Shown: positions 1 through 9,900 of the stretch, piece after piece
Numbering within the stretch: the first letter of the stretch is position 1
How the letters are laid out: every line of letters starts with the position of its first letter
Position numbers and translations under genes: made by a program
Assembly (NCBI RefSeq): GCF_020535565.1
Contig: NZ_CP084758.1
Coordinates: forward strand, 585,501-649,500
DNA: 64,000 nucleotides
From: Shinella sp. XGS7
GTDB lineage: Bacteria; Pseudomonadota; Gammaproteobacteria; Burkholderiales; Burkholderiaceae_C
Reading direction: 5' to 3'
The notes under the pieces: generated by a model
What the model saw: the letters and a program-made list of their open reading frames with translations, nothing else
Databases searched by the model: none
What the model was told of the DNA's origin: nothing

Positions 1-3000
1 GCCGCTGTCCTGCACCTGAAAGCGCAGGCCAGGCCGTTCACCGGCAAGCTCGACGCGGTCGACGTGCAAGCTGACCCGGCCCTGGGCGGTGAACTTGATG
101 GCATTGCTGAGCAAATTGCCGAGGACCTGCTGCAAGCGCTGCGCGTCGCCGATCAAGGTGTCGGGCAGGTCCGGCCCTCTATGGAGCTCCCACCTCAGGC
201 CCTTGGCCTGCGCCGGGTCGGCAAACACTGCGTCCAGTTCGCGCAGCAGCTCGCTCAGCTGGTAAGGCGCTTGCTCCACAGCCAGCTCGCCGGCCTCGAT
301 CTTGCTCAAGTCCAGCACATCGTTGATGACGCCGAGCAGCGAGCGCCCAGCCACCTGTAGCTTGCGCAGCAGCTGGCGCTGGTCCTCGTTGAGCGGGGTG
401 TCGGCCAGCAGATGGGCGATGCCGATCACCGCGTTCATCGGCGTGCGGATCTCGTGGCTCGTGTTGGCCAGGAACATGCCCTTGGCGGCGCTGGCCTGCT
501 CCGCGGCGGCCTTGGCATGGCGCAGCGCCCGCTCGGAGGCCAGCCGGGCCGAGATGTCCTGCGCAATGCCCAGGTAGCCGACGATCTCGCCGCGTTCGCT
601 GCGCACCACGCTCACCGTCAGCGACACCGGCACGCGGCCGCCGTCCTGGCGCACATAGGTCCATTCACGCTGCTCGCTGCCCTCGCGCTCGGGCCCATGC
701 ACGAAGACGCGAAAGCCCTGCACCGCCACGCCCTCGACCGCACTGAGTTCGGCGCCGCGCTGCATGACTTCCTCGGGCAGATGGATGATGGCCGGCGTCT
801 GCCGCCCGACCATCTCCTCGGCGCGGTAGCCCAGCAGGCGCTCGGCCCCGGCGTTGAAGACGGTGATCAGGCCGTCGGGATCGGTGGCGATGATGGAGAA
901 GTCAGTTGCTGCCTGCAGCACGCCACGCAGCAGGCTGGCAAAGCGCTCGCGTTCCTGCTGCGCGGCCCGCATCTCGGAGATGTCCAGCAAGGTGCCGCTG
1001 ACCCACTCAGCGCGGCCATCGGGGGTGCGGCTCATCACCCGGCCGGTCGACAGTGTCCAGACCCAGTGCCCGTCCCGATGGTGCAGCCGGCTCTCGCAAA
1101 CGTATTGCGCGCTCTCGCCCTTCAGGTGCTCAGCCAGCAGCTGCCGGGTATGCGCCAGGTCCTCGGGGTGGATCAGCGCGATCCAGCCATCGCGGGTCAT
1201 CGGCGGCAATGCCTCGGGGCGGTAACCCAGTATCTCTGCCCAGCGTGCGTTGAAGCGGGTCTCGCCGGTCTGCGCGTTCCACTCCCAGGTGCCCGCCCCG
1301 GTGCCCTCCAGGATGTTGCTCAGGCGGCCGCGCTCGCTCTGCAAATCCCGCGTTTGCTCGGCGACGCGGCGTTCGAGGTCAGCGTTCAGCGCTGTAAGCC
1401 GCCCTTGATGTCTCTGTTGCAGGCGCCAGTACAGGTAGATTAGCGCGTAGAACAGGCCCGACAGCAGCGCCGCCGGCAGCATCCGTGTACGCCACTGCGT
1501 CATCACCTCGGCAGCCATGGCCTGGTCGGGTACGACTGCTCGGTAGATCACCCTTGCGCTTCGATCACCGGGGTTGGGGTCAATGACGCTTTCCACGCTC
1601 AGCACCTCGCCGTGCTCACCCTGCCAGGCGCGCAACCGACCCAAAGGTGTTCCCAAACCCAAAGAGCTCGGACTGTAGCGGTCCAGCCAGCTGTCCCTGG
1701 CGTTCCCTTCCAGCAGACCCTGGCTGCTCAGCCAGCGCTCGTCGCTGCTCAACACATGCAAGCTGCCGTCCCAGGGCAGGCGCAGATTCTTGGCACTGAA
1801 GCGCGCAGAGACATCAACGTCCATTTCCAGGACGCCGAACAGCCTGCCGTCGACCAGCACCGGTTGGGTGTAGCGAATCAGCTGCCGCAGCGGCTCGTCG
1901 CGTGCGTCCGCGCGCGCGGTGGCCATGATGGGATGCGTCCAGGCCTCGCCACGCAGCAGGCGGGCGCTCAGGTCATTCAGCGTGCTGAGCCCAGCCGGGG
2001 TGAGAGACTCATCCATTGACACGGTACCCGCTTGGGCGGTGCCGGTGGCTTCTCGGCGCCAAATGACCAGTTGCCGCGCAGCGCCGGCCAGGCGGATCAG
2101 GCGGAGCTCCTGGGCATCCGGGTTGGCCTGCGCATAGGCAGCGAAGATCTGCCCCATGCGCTGCCGCCACAGCGCGGCGGAGCTGCCATCCTGAGGATCG
2201 CGACCGCTGGCGTTACTGCGCACCAACCCATTGACAGGCGGTGTTCCGCGCAGGTAGACCAGCGCAGCCTGACGGCCCTTCATGGCGATCTCGCCGGCGC
2301 TGGCGCGCTGGTCGACCAGCAGCTGCAACTCCCGCTCGACGCGGGCAGCGACTGACTGCCGAACCTGCCATCCCACCAAGGCCGCGTAGGCCCCACCCAA
2401 GGTCAGGAGGACCAGCGTGGACCAGCGCGCCAAGGGGCTGTGAACGAAGTCGGACAGCTTGGCGCGGCCTCCTAGACCGAGGGCCTCTACATCCGGCCGG
2501 GACGTCGCCAGGCGGGTGACTAGGGCGATCAACCCGCTGAGCACGGCGCCGAGCGCCAGAACAAGCCAGACGGGCGCAAGGCGCGACTGGGCGAGCAAGG
2601 CTGGGCTAGACCGTAATTCCAGGCGCCAATCGCGGCCGAAGATCGATAGGGCTTTCTCGACACGCTGTCCGGGCGCAGCGGACGCGTCTTCAGAGTTGGG
2701 GTGGGTCTCGAAGAACGGGCGGGATTCCTCGCGCTCAATCAGGCCGATGCTCACAAGGGGAAAGTCCGCCAGCAAAGGCTTGAGCACCTCGTCAGCCAGG
2801 AGCGGCGCGTAGGACCAGCCCAGGGTATGGGCGAGCCTTGCATCAGGGTCGGGTGGCAACACGCCCGGCGCGTAGACCGGCAGCAGCATCAGGAAGCCCT
2901 GACGGGGCTTTTGGTCAGCCTGCACCAGGGTGATCGGTGCCGTCAGCCGTGCCGCTGCCGAATACGCCGCGGCCAATGCTGCCTCGCGCCGATGGGGTTC

Positions 3001-3480
3001 CGACGCGATGTCCAAGCCGGTTGCGCCCTGGTTGCTGGCCTGGGGGTAGATGTACTCAATGACGAATCGCTCGCCCGGATGCGCGGTCAGTTCGCGAAGC
3101 CGGAATTCCGGCATGTCGTCCGCCTTGGCCCGGCGCAGCTCGACCTCATCCTGGCCAGCGGGCCAGCGCCGAATGTAACCAAAGCCCCGGGCCCCCGGGA
3201 ACTCTCGTGACAGCTCGCGGCTCTGCGAATAGGAAGCAAAGGTCGGGCGGCGGATGTCAGCGCCGCCGCCGGCGAGGATGGCGCCGCGGGCGCCGCGCAG
3301 ACCGTACTCGTAAAGGCCGAAGCGTGCCTCCACCTGCTGCGAAACCTGCTTCGCCTGGCGCTCCATCTCCTGCGCGAGTCGGCGCTCGTTTTCCAGGCTC
3401 AAACCGCTGCCAATGAGGCCTGTGGCGATCAGACCCAGCAGTCCGACCCATGTCCATGCCCTGCTGAATTGAGCTCGCAT
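1..3480 (-). CDS. CHASE-domain, multi-PAS sensor histidine kinase (3' end outside window)
   Basis: The reading frame is open from an ATG at 3480 to base 1 (1,160 codons, no stop), so the C-terminus lies beyond the window. Seen in order: a first membrane segment (about residues 9-28), a CHASE-type extracellular sensor (about 60-290, with the GFGYI and IEYIYP signatures), membrane segments near 301-324 and 355-375, a second extracytoplasmic region, a fourth membrane segment near 666-686, two PAS folds (about 716-835 and 846-970), the H box SHEIRTPMN with phospho-acceptor His1009, and the start of the ATPase domain with the N box NLLSNAIKFT (Asn1126). It probably senses a small periplasmic ligand. 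It diverges from the tandem-receiver gene at 3610, a likely partner. It may be a hybrid kinase, but the receiver part would be off-window. Confidence 0.88.
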   Translation of the reverse strand, partial: MRAQFSRAWTWVGLLGLIATGLIGSGLSLENERRLAQEMERQAKQVSQQVEARFGLYEYGLRGARGAILAGGGADIRRPTFASYSQSRELSREFPGARGFGYIRRWPAGQDEVELRRAKADDMPEFRLRELTAHPGERFVIEYIYPQASNQGATGLDIASEPHRREAALAAAYSAAARLTAPITLVQADQKPRQGFLMLLPVYAPGVLPPDPDARLAHTLGWSYAPLLADEVLKPLLADFPLVSIGLIEREESRPFFETHPNSEDASAAPGQRVEKALSIFGRDWRLELRSSPALLAQSRLAPVWLVLALGAVLSGLIALVTRLATSRPDVEALGLGGRAKLSDFVHSPLARWSTLVLLTLGGAYAALVGWQVRQSVAARVERELQLLVDQRASAGEIAMKGRQAALVYLRGTPPVNGLVRSNASGRDPQDGSSAALWRQRMGQIFAAYAQANPDAQELRLIRLAGAARQLVIWRREATGTAQAGTVSMDESLTPAGLSTLNDLSARLLRGEAWTHPIMATARADARDEPLRQLIRYTQPVLVDGRLFGVLEMDVDVSARFSAKNLRLPWDGSLHVLSSDERWLSSQGLLEGNARDSWLDRYSPSSLGLGTPLGRLRAWQGEHGEVLSVESVIDPNPGDRSARVIYRAVVPDQAMAAEVMTQWRTRMLPAALLSGLFYALIYLYWRLQQRHQGRLTALNADLERRVAEQTRDLQSERGRLSNILEGTGAGTWEWNAQTGETRFNARWAEILGYRPEALPPMTRDGWIALIHPEDLAHTRQLLAEHLKGESAQYVCESRLHHRDGHWVWTLSTGRVMSRTPDGRAEWVSGTLLDISEMRAAQQERERFASLLRGVLQAATDFSIIATDPDGLITVFNAGAERLLGYRAEEMVGRQTPAIIHLPEEVMQRGAELSAVEGVAVQGFRVFVHGPEREGSEQREWTYVRQDGGRVPVSLTVSVVRSERGEIVGYLGIAQDISARLASERALRHAKAAAEQASAAKGMFLANTSHEIRTPMNAVIGIAHLLADTPLNEDQRQLLRKLQVAGRSLLGVINDVLDLSKIEAGELAVEQAPYQLSELLRELDAVFADPAQAKGLRWELHRGPDLPDTLIGDAQRLQQVLGNLLSNAIKFTAQGRVSLHVDRVELAGERPGLRFQVQDSG

Positions 3481-3609
3481 CGTGTTAGGAGTTCTGGCTC
3501 AGCGGCACGGGCCTCAACCCTGCCACCTGACTTTTGCTATGGTTGGTGTCCAGATGATATCGAGACGGCGCCAGGCGAAGCGCCGAGATCGTCATAAGGG
3601 GGTGTATCT

Positions 3610-5370
3610 ATGGCCGACAAGCCCAGACTGTTGCTGGTGGATGACGACACGGTCTCGCTGCAGGTCCTGGCCAAGACACTGGCGCCGTACGCACGCATGC
3701 GGTTTGCGCGCAGCGGCGCCGAAGCGATCAAGGCGGTGGAGGCGGAACTGCCCGATTTACTCATCCTGGACGTCAACATGCCGGGCCTCGGGGGTATGGA
3801 TGTGCTCGCGCAGCTCCGGGGCAGCCCCGCCAGCGCACAGCTACCGGTGATCCTGGTGACCAGTGCCAGCGATGAAGCGCTGGAAGCCACGGCGCTGCAG
3901 ATCGGCGCGCAGGACTTCGTCCGCAAGCCGTTCCAGCCGGAGCTGCTGGTTGATCGCATGCGGGCCTTGCTGCGGCTGTCGGCGCTGCGAGCACGCCAGC
4001 CTGCTACCGGCAATCTACGCAGCGCGCGCATCTTGCTGGTGGACGATGACCCGCTAGCAATCGAATCCTTGCGCTCGACGCTGGCGCCGCTGGGCGCTTG
4101 CTTGCTTGCGGCGGCGGATGGCGAGGAGGCGCTAGACCACATGCGGGAAGATGTTCCGGATCTGGTGCTGTTGGATGCTCAGATGCCGCGCCTGGACGGG
4201 TACGCCGTGTGCCAGGCGATGCAGACCGACCCCGTGCTGAGCCAGGTACCGGTGGCCTTCGTCAGCGTTCACGCCGAGGCCAAGTATGAGACCCTGGGCT
4301 TCGCGGTCGGCGCCTCCGACTTCCTGGCCAAGCCTTTCAAGCCTGACGTCCTGCTGGCCCGGGTGCGCAAGCTCTTGCAGCTGCGCAGCGAGCGCGAGGA
4401 GGCGGCCAGCGCCATCGCCGCGCACTGGCAGGAGCTGGGCGATCGCCGCGTGGCCGAGCTGGTGTCGGTGGCCTCGGATGCCATCGTCTCGGTGGACTCC
4501 GCCGGCGTGGTGCGACTGATGAACAAGGCGGCCGCCACCTTGTTCGGCGTCTCCGTCGAGCGCGCGCTCGGCCAAGAGGCGGAGGTGGTGCTCCCCGGCT
4601 GGGGGGCCTTAGACTTTGCCAATGAGGCCATGGACCAAGCCAATGAGCGGCGGCGCACCGGCCGCCCGGCCAGGATGCTGCGTCTGTTCCGTGGCGATGG
4701 CGCGGTCCGATCGGTGGAGCCGGTAGTCTTTCAGCAAGGTGCCGGGGCGCACCGCGTCACCACCGTTGTGCTGCGCGATGCGACCGATCGAATCGCCGCC
4801 GAGCAGCGCCGCCAGGCACTGCGTGATGCGGTGGTGGCTTCCGGCGTGCAGCTGACCTTGCTCCAGGCCTTGAGCGACGGTGTTCATTCGGCCGAGGACC
4901 TGATCGCGGCTGTTCAGGGGCGAGCAGCGCTGCTCCTTGCCCCACCGGACCTCAAATGCTTTGACCTAACGCGGATGCTGACACAGCTCGAAGCATGGAA
5001 CAGAGCGCAAAGCAAGGGAATCGGCCTTGGCTTGACCCTGCCCAGCCGGACCCTGGCGGTGGTGGGCAATGCAGAGCACCTCCAAGCAGGGATGCAAGAA
5101 CTACTGCTCGCCCTGGCTGCGTCCAGCGCAAACGACCTGACGGTGGCGATCAACGTCAAAGCAGAAGAAGCCATCAGCCTGTCGTTGACGTGCAGCGGGC
5201 TGAGACTTGAGCCGAGCCGCTTCGACTCCCCGCTGCTTCGATTGGCCTTGATGCACATGGGGGCGGGTGGAGCCATCGCCAGCTTCCGTGATGAGCGGGT
5301 ATGCATCGAGAGTCAAACCCTGAACTTCAACCTGCTGAGGCCCTCGCTCACCACCGAAGCCCACATCTGA
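3610..5370 (+). CDS. Tandem-receiver response regulator with PAS and degenerate ATPase-like C-terminus
   Basis: 586 residues; AAGGGGG lies 7 nt before the ATG. Two complete receiver domains occur in series (about 5-125 and 139-255), with phospho-acceptor Asp54 (LLILDVNMP) and Asp189 (LVLLDAQMP) and the usual acidic pair and Lys (KPF) in each. A PAS-like domain follows (about 300-410). The last 150 residues look like the fold of a histidine-kinase ATPase domain, but I see no H box, N box or G boxes, so catalysis is unlikely. It has no DNA-binding, GGDEF or EAL domain. It probably works as a phosphorelay or scaffold partner of the divergent CHASE kinase (inference from position). Confidence 0.8.
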   Translation: MADKPRLLLVDDDTVSLQVLAKTLAPYARMRFARSGAEAIKAVEAELPDLLILDVNMPGLGGMDVLAQLRGSPASAQLPVILVTSASDEALEATALQIGAQDFVRKPFQPELLVDRMRALLRLSALRARQPATGNLRSARILLVDDDPLAIESLRSTLAPLGACLLAAADGEEALDHMREDVPDLVLLDAQMPRLDGYAVCQAMQTDPVLSQVPVAFVSVHAEAKYETLGFAVGASDFLAKPFKPDVLLARVRKLLQLRSEREEAASAIAAHWQELGDRRVAELVSVASDAIVSVDSAGVVRLMNKAAATLFGVSVERALGQEAEVVLPGWGALDFANEAMDQANERRRTGRPARMLRLFRGDGAVRSVEPVVFQQGAGAHRVTTVVLRDATDRIAAEQRRQALRDAVVASGVQLTLLQALSDGVHSAEDLIAAVQGRAALLLAPPDLKCFDLTRMLTQLEAWNRAQSKGIGLGLTLPSRTLAVVGNAEHLQAGMQELLLALAASSANDLTVAINVKAEEAISLSLTCSGLRLEPSRFDSPLLRLALMHMGAGGAIASFRDERVCIESQTLNFNLLRPSLTTEAHI

Positions 5371-5503
5371 TCGGCTTCGCTTCGAGTGACCCAGAAGCGG
5401 TCTAACTCGGTCATTCGTTGGGTGTCATTGGATGTCTGGTCTCGCTGCGAAGCCGCCTTCCGGTCAGGACCGGCGAGGCGGTGAGGGCTGGCAAGCGTGC
5501 TGG

Positions 5504-6037
5504 TCAACCAGGGCCAGCGCCCGCAATATGTTTGGCGAGCAGTTCAACCGTTACCTCGAAACGGCGGCGGGCGGCTCTTGCGGTTGCCTCATCTACAGGC
5601 CGCATAGCGGGGCGTAGGTCATCAAGTGCACCTAGTCCTTCTTCAATCGCGTCTCCGAGCAGGGCTGCTGCCACCTTCAGCGCACCGCATCGGTCAGCAG
5701 CGATGCGATCAAAGAACGGAGATCGCCCGAAACCCTGATCGACGGTGTCTTGGACGCTCAGTACCGTATGCAAGTCGTCTCGGGCATCGTCGGCGAGCCA
5801 TCCCAGCGCGTGTGCGAGCTGAACCCGCGTTGCAAGCCCTCCGAGCGCGCCATTGGACGCGAGCATCTGTCGTTGATCACCTCGCAACCTCCGCTGAAAC
5901 AGCAGTCCTAGCTGCGTATGCAATTCGGCGACGCCAAGGGCGACGCAAGCTCGGTCGGACTCGCCGCGGAACTTGCCATCGAAGTGCTCCAGGCCAAAGT
6001 TCACTGTGCTGTTCGGTGTGATCAATGTTTGCTCCAT
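5504..6037 (-). CDS. MltR-like domain protein of the accessory island
   Basis: 177 residues from the ATG at 6037. The frame is open upstream to 6220, but that extension repeats the C-terminus of the neighbouring gene (see the repeat at 6130-6319), so I take the internal start; the start is uncertain. The pattern ESDRACVALGVAELHTQLGL, then an ALGGLATRVQLAHALGWL block and SPFFDRIAADRC, resembles the MltR (mannitol operon repressor-like) family, whose genes often lie in islands away from mannitol genes. No mannitol genes are nearby. Function is unknown. Codon bias is looser than in the core genes on either side. Confidence 0.5.
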   Translation of the reverse strand: MEQTLITPNSTVNFGLEHFDGKFRGESDRACVALGVAELHTQLGLLFQRRLRGDQRQMLASNGALGGLATRVQLAHALGWLADDARDDLHTVLSVQDTVDQGFGRSPFFDRIAADRCGALKVAAALLGDAIEEGLGALDDLRPAMRPVDEATARAARRRFEVTVELLAKHIAGAGPG

Positions 6038-6129
6038 TTGCTTTACAGATGCCTCCGAGGGGATCACTTCTGCCCCACTGTTGGGCAAAGAGGCCCGATC
6101 TACAGGGCGGCGGGCGGGAGTCAGCGAGC

Positions 6130-6319
6130 CTTTTTTGGACCGCTGCCGGTTGGGCAGCGCCAGGGGTGCATTGAGGTTAGCGATCGTGACGCCATACGCC
6201 AACAGATTCAGACCCGTCATCTTGAAATTCGTTACTCCACACCTTCCTTAGCGGGTCGGCTTTGAACGCTCTCTGTTCGGCAAAGCAAGGGGCGCGTTCA
6301 GCTTGTCAATCGTGACGCC
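6130..6319 (-). repeat. Imperfect in-frame direct repeat of the GmtX-like C-terminus
   Basis: Two related segments, about 6130-6193 and 6256-6319, lie 126 bp (42 codons) apart. Both encode, on the minus strand, GVTI followed by LNAPLALPNR and RSK. The right copy is the true C-terminus of the gene at 6248. The left copy sits at the head of the open frame leading into the MltR-like gene. It looks like a duplicated or residual gene end left by rearrangement within the island. Confidence 0.6.
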
Positions 6320-6682
6320 GTGGCGCTCAGCGTTTACCGCCCAGGTCTGGAACTGCTCGAGCAGCAGTTCGTTCTCACGCTCCAACCGGTTGGCCTTCTC
6401 CTCGAAGCGTTTGGCTTTGTCCAACGCCGCTTGGATCTGTCCGTCTCTTGTCGTTCGAGGGCCACGGGTCAGAGTTCCACTGACCACCTTCTTCTTAACG
6501 GCAAAGGCATTCGCCAGCCGCGGATACTCGGCGAACGTGAATCGCGAGTACTCGTAACCGGTGACTTCAGCTACCTTGGCGATCAATAGATCCCAGGTCA
6601 GCTTGCCCGTCCAGCCATCTAGGAGGTCCAGCACCTTCGAGATCGTGGCTTCCGTTAGATCGGGCGCACGCGGTTTTCTCAT
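6248..6682 (-). CDS. Small coiled-coil protein resembling GmtX of gamma-mobile-trio islands
   Basis: 144 residues if started at the ATG at 6682 (the frame extends to 6814, but the extra part is unlike a protein). The N-terminal half is a helical DNA-binding-like domain (KVLDLLDGWTGKLTWDLLIA, then TGYEYSRFTF and AFAVKKK). The C-terminal half is a coiled coil (KAKRFEEKANRLERENELLL). From memory this matches the small middle protein of recombinase trios (GmtY-GmtX-GmtZ) that carry cargo genes, often anti-phage systems. No tyrosine recombinase is present here, so it would be a remnant. The family call is an inference. Confidence 0.45.
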   Translation of the reverse strand: MRKPRAPDLTEATISKVLDLLDGWTGKLTWDLLIAKVAEVTGYEYSRFTFAEYPRLANAFAVKKKVVSGTLTRGPRTTRDGQIQAALDKAKRFEEKANRLERENELLLEQFQTWAVNAERHGVTIDKLNAPLALPNRERSKPTR

Positions 6683-6748
6683 CGCGGCAGGACTTTCATT
6701 GGCTGCCCGCCGGCATCGCCGAGGCGAACTTGGGGTGGTGCCCCCTTG

Positions 6749-6880
6749 GCCGAACTCTGCCACTTGAAGCACCACAACCACAGCCGAGCGTTCTATTCGA
6801 CGCTGGACAAGCACATGTCCGGGTGGCGCAAGGTCAAGGCGCGTTTAGATGACCGAGCAGAGGAGATCCTTAGGCTCTGA
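6749..6880 (+). pseudogene. Decayed C-terminus of a YgjP/DUF45-type (M48) metallopeptidase
   Basis: The frame ending in TGA at 6878-6880 reads AELCHLKHHNHSRAFYSTLD, then KHMSGWRKVKARLDDRAEEI. This is the zinc-motif region and tail of YgjP-like proteins (normally HELCHLKH..H). The first metal-binding His is replaced by Ala, and nothing homologous lies upstream, where the sequence is the start of the opposing GmtX-like gene. It is therefore a 5'-truncated remnant. YgjP-type genes are common companions of type I restriction loci, so an older restriction system may have been displaced here (inference). Confidence 0.65.
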
Positions 6881-6927
6881 TGCGGATTCAGGCCTGGCTG
6901 GTCGCCTTTGCGGCGGAGGACGCACTG

Positions 6928-9900
6928 CTACGTCTTCTCGCGATAGCTAACACGGGCGTCTGCTTGATCAATCCGGAACGAGTTTGCACCCTCTGCGCTG
7001 TACGGGTTTGGCAGTACCACTGCCTCAGGAGCAGCAGACAGGGCGTTCCTGACGTGGACCAGGATAAATCGAGCGCGTCGCCCCTTCTTTCGGGTCGCAA
7101 GTTCCATCGCCAGAGCGATCTCGGATGATCCAAGCGTGAATGTGGGGGCGTCTCCGACGCTAGCCTTGACCTCGACCTTGTACGAGCGCCCTCCCGCTGT
7201 GAAGGCGAAGTCGCAACCCGCACCGTCGTCAAAGGGGTTCTCTTCGAACACCTGGCGGCTGTTGGACGAGATCCAGGACGAAGCGGTAACGACATCGTCT
7301 CCATATCGGAGACGAAGCATCTCGAAAACGTAGATCTCACCTGCCAAGCCGATCAACTCATCAACCGCTTTCGGCTGGCGCTGAGGCGGCGTAGTCGGCT
7401 TGGGGTCAATGATTTCCTTCCGCTCGCGCTTCCTCCCGGCGTCAGCTGGCAGCAGCTCGACTGACTTGCCCAAGTCCATCGGCGCATCGGCGGCCAGCTT
7501 GTGGAACTCGACGCGTTCCTGCAGAAAGTGCCAAAGACGCGATCGGTTGTCGTCCGACGCATCGAAGTCCTCTCCACACACTGTCACGACATGGCGCCTT
7601 CGCAAGGCCTCGGCACGTTGTGCAGCGAGGCGGGTGTTCGCTTCCTCGAGGTCTTGGTCCGAGATCGCCAATGCCGCGCGCAACACCGCAAGATCTGCAG
7701 ATGATTGAACCGCGGTGGCGAACGACGGTGGCGTCATCAGCGCACCAGCCTTCTGCCACAAGATTGCAAACACATCGACTTCCGTCAAAGACTCGCTGTA
7801 CGCCCTATCGCCGATCGACTCCTTTCCTTGTCCGATGAGTTCCTCGCGAATACTCCGCCAATCGCCGAACGCCGAGGATGCTCCACTCTTCACCCACCAA
7901 GCCTGCCTAAGCCGATCAAGACCCTCGCACACTGCAGAAAGCGCTTGGTGGTTGGCTCGACAGCGTTCATCCGGATCGGTTTTCACGTCCACGCCAAGGG
8001 CGTCGAGTCTGGAGCGCAGGCTGGCTAACGCGTTACTGCCCTTCAAGACATCAGCAATCTTGGCGCCGCCAGGCCAGTCTTTCACCGCCCCTGCTACCAG
8101 CTCCATTGCCGTGGGAAAGTCGATCTCCCACCGCTCCCGGCCCAGGCTTAAGCCGCCGGCGCCAAGGGCGTCGTATCCGGCTAGCATTTCCTTGTACGAA
8201 AGGGCCTGCGGTTCGCGCAGCAGATGCGCCGCAACCCGTTTCATCGTGCCGCGAGCCTCTTCGAGATTCGCGCTCAACTGCTGAAGCCATTCTCGGTTCT
8301 CGAGCGTTGCACGTCCCAGTCGGAGAAGCGCGGCATTCCACGACGGCAACTCGAAGCGTTGACCCAGCCTCCTAGATAAGGCGGAACCAAACTGGAAGGA
8401 GTCGCGGGACTCCGCTGCCAGTTTGACCAGGTCCTCCGTCTGCACATCAGTCAAAGCGATCGCCGCCACTGCTGCTGCCAGTTCTTCATCTGTATCTGCG
8501 GACAGGATCCCTTCAAAATCACACCCGGGCTCCAGTACCTCACAAAGCACTTGCAGCAGTCGCGCGGAATGCCCTACATCGCCCCGTAGATGTTGCCTGA
8601 CGGCGTCGAGTTGCTCGACTGAGATCTTGAGTGTCGTAAGCGCGTCGCCCAGACTTTCTGGTGGGATGTCGATACTCGACTGCGGACCGAGCAATATGCG
8701 CAGAGGTAGTTCGAGATCGTCGCGCTCGATCGCCTGGGCTATGGCCATGGCAATGGTCGCCGGTTGGCGCCGAGCGTGTTCGGACACAAGAAGTGTCTTT
8801 CGATTTAGATCCCAATGCGCTGGTACGTCGGTTCTCATGACCTCAACGTCACCACTCATCACCGCAAGCTCGATTCGACCAACCCAATCGACACGCATCT
8901 CGCGCATGCGTTCTAGTCGGTCGCGGAAGCTCGGCGCGTGAATACCGCGAATCTGCTGATAAAAGGCGACCAATGTGAGCAATGGCGCAGTCAGCCAGGA
9001 CAGGGCGCTTTCGGACAGCGGCTCTGCGGAGCTACCGTTCCAAACTGCACCGTCGACCCGCGGCACAAGTGTCAGTTGTGACGTCGGGACCACACGCTCG
9101 CCATAGGCCGACTGAAACCAATCTCGCAGCGCTGTCGCATCTTGGGGATACAGCGTCAGGACGCTGACGCCGAATTGCTCCAACTCCGATGCCAACGTAC
9201 CCAAGTCAGGCAGGTACACGACTGCACCCTCTGTCATCGCGTACTGTTGGAGCGGTCTTCCCTTGGACCGCACGGGCAAATGATCCAGGGCCACTTGGTC
9301 GAATCGCGGCCGGAATCGATGCCAAGCGTCGCGAATCTGGCCGAGCAAAACGTTCGGCTCGGGCGCCACGTCACTGTCGATGGCTGCGATCAGTTCGCGT
9401 AGCAACCGTGGGTCGTTCGTCTCAGAGTGCAGATCAAGGTAAGGCATGCCCAAGTGGTGCACAAGAGATGCCAGCTCAGGGTCTGTGTCGAGTCGACGAG
9501 CGATCGTGTGAGGCAAAGCACGGAGATGCGCAAAATGCGTGGTTCGTCGGGCTATCACATCGGACGGTACGTGCCATCGCTCGGAGGGCCGCGACCAGTG
9601 GGTTGCGGTGCTATCACCAGGCACGGAGAGCCACGCCCGCGTCTGCAGGAAGTACGTCAGCGGACTCATTCCGGATTTCCGATCAGATTGCCCTCCTCGC
9701 TTTGAGAAAGTGAGGGGTTCCAAACCATCTGCCCACTGAGGCAGGCTTTGCAAAATGAGCTTGCTCAGTGCCTCGCGCGCAGGTTCATGCAATTCGATAT
9801 CGGCCATGCCGGGGAAGTGATACAGCGCCCCGACAACGTAGGGCTGAAGGCCCATGAAGCTGCCTCTAACGCTCAACGCGATGTGCTTCTTGAACTCCGC

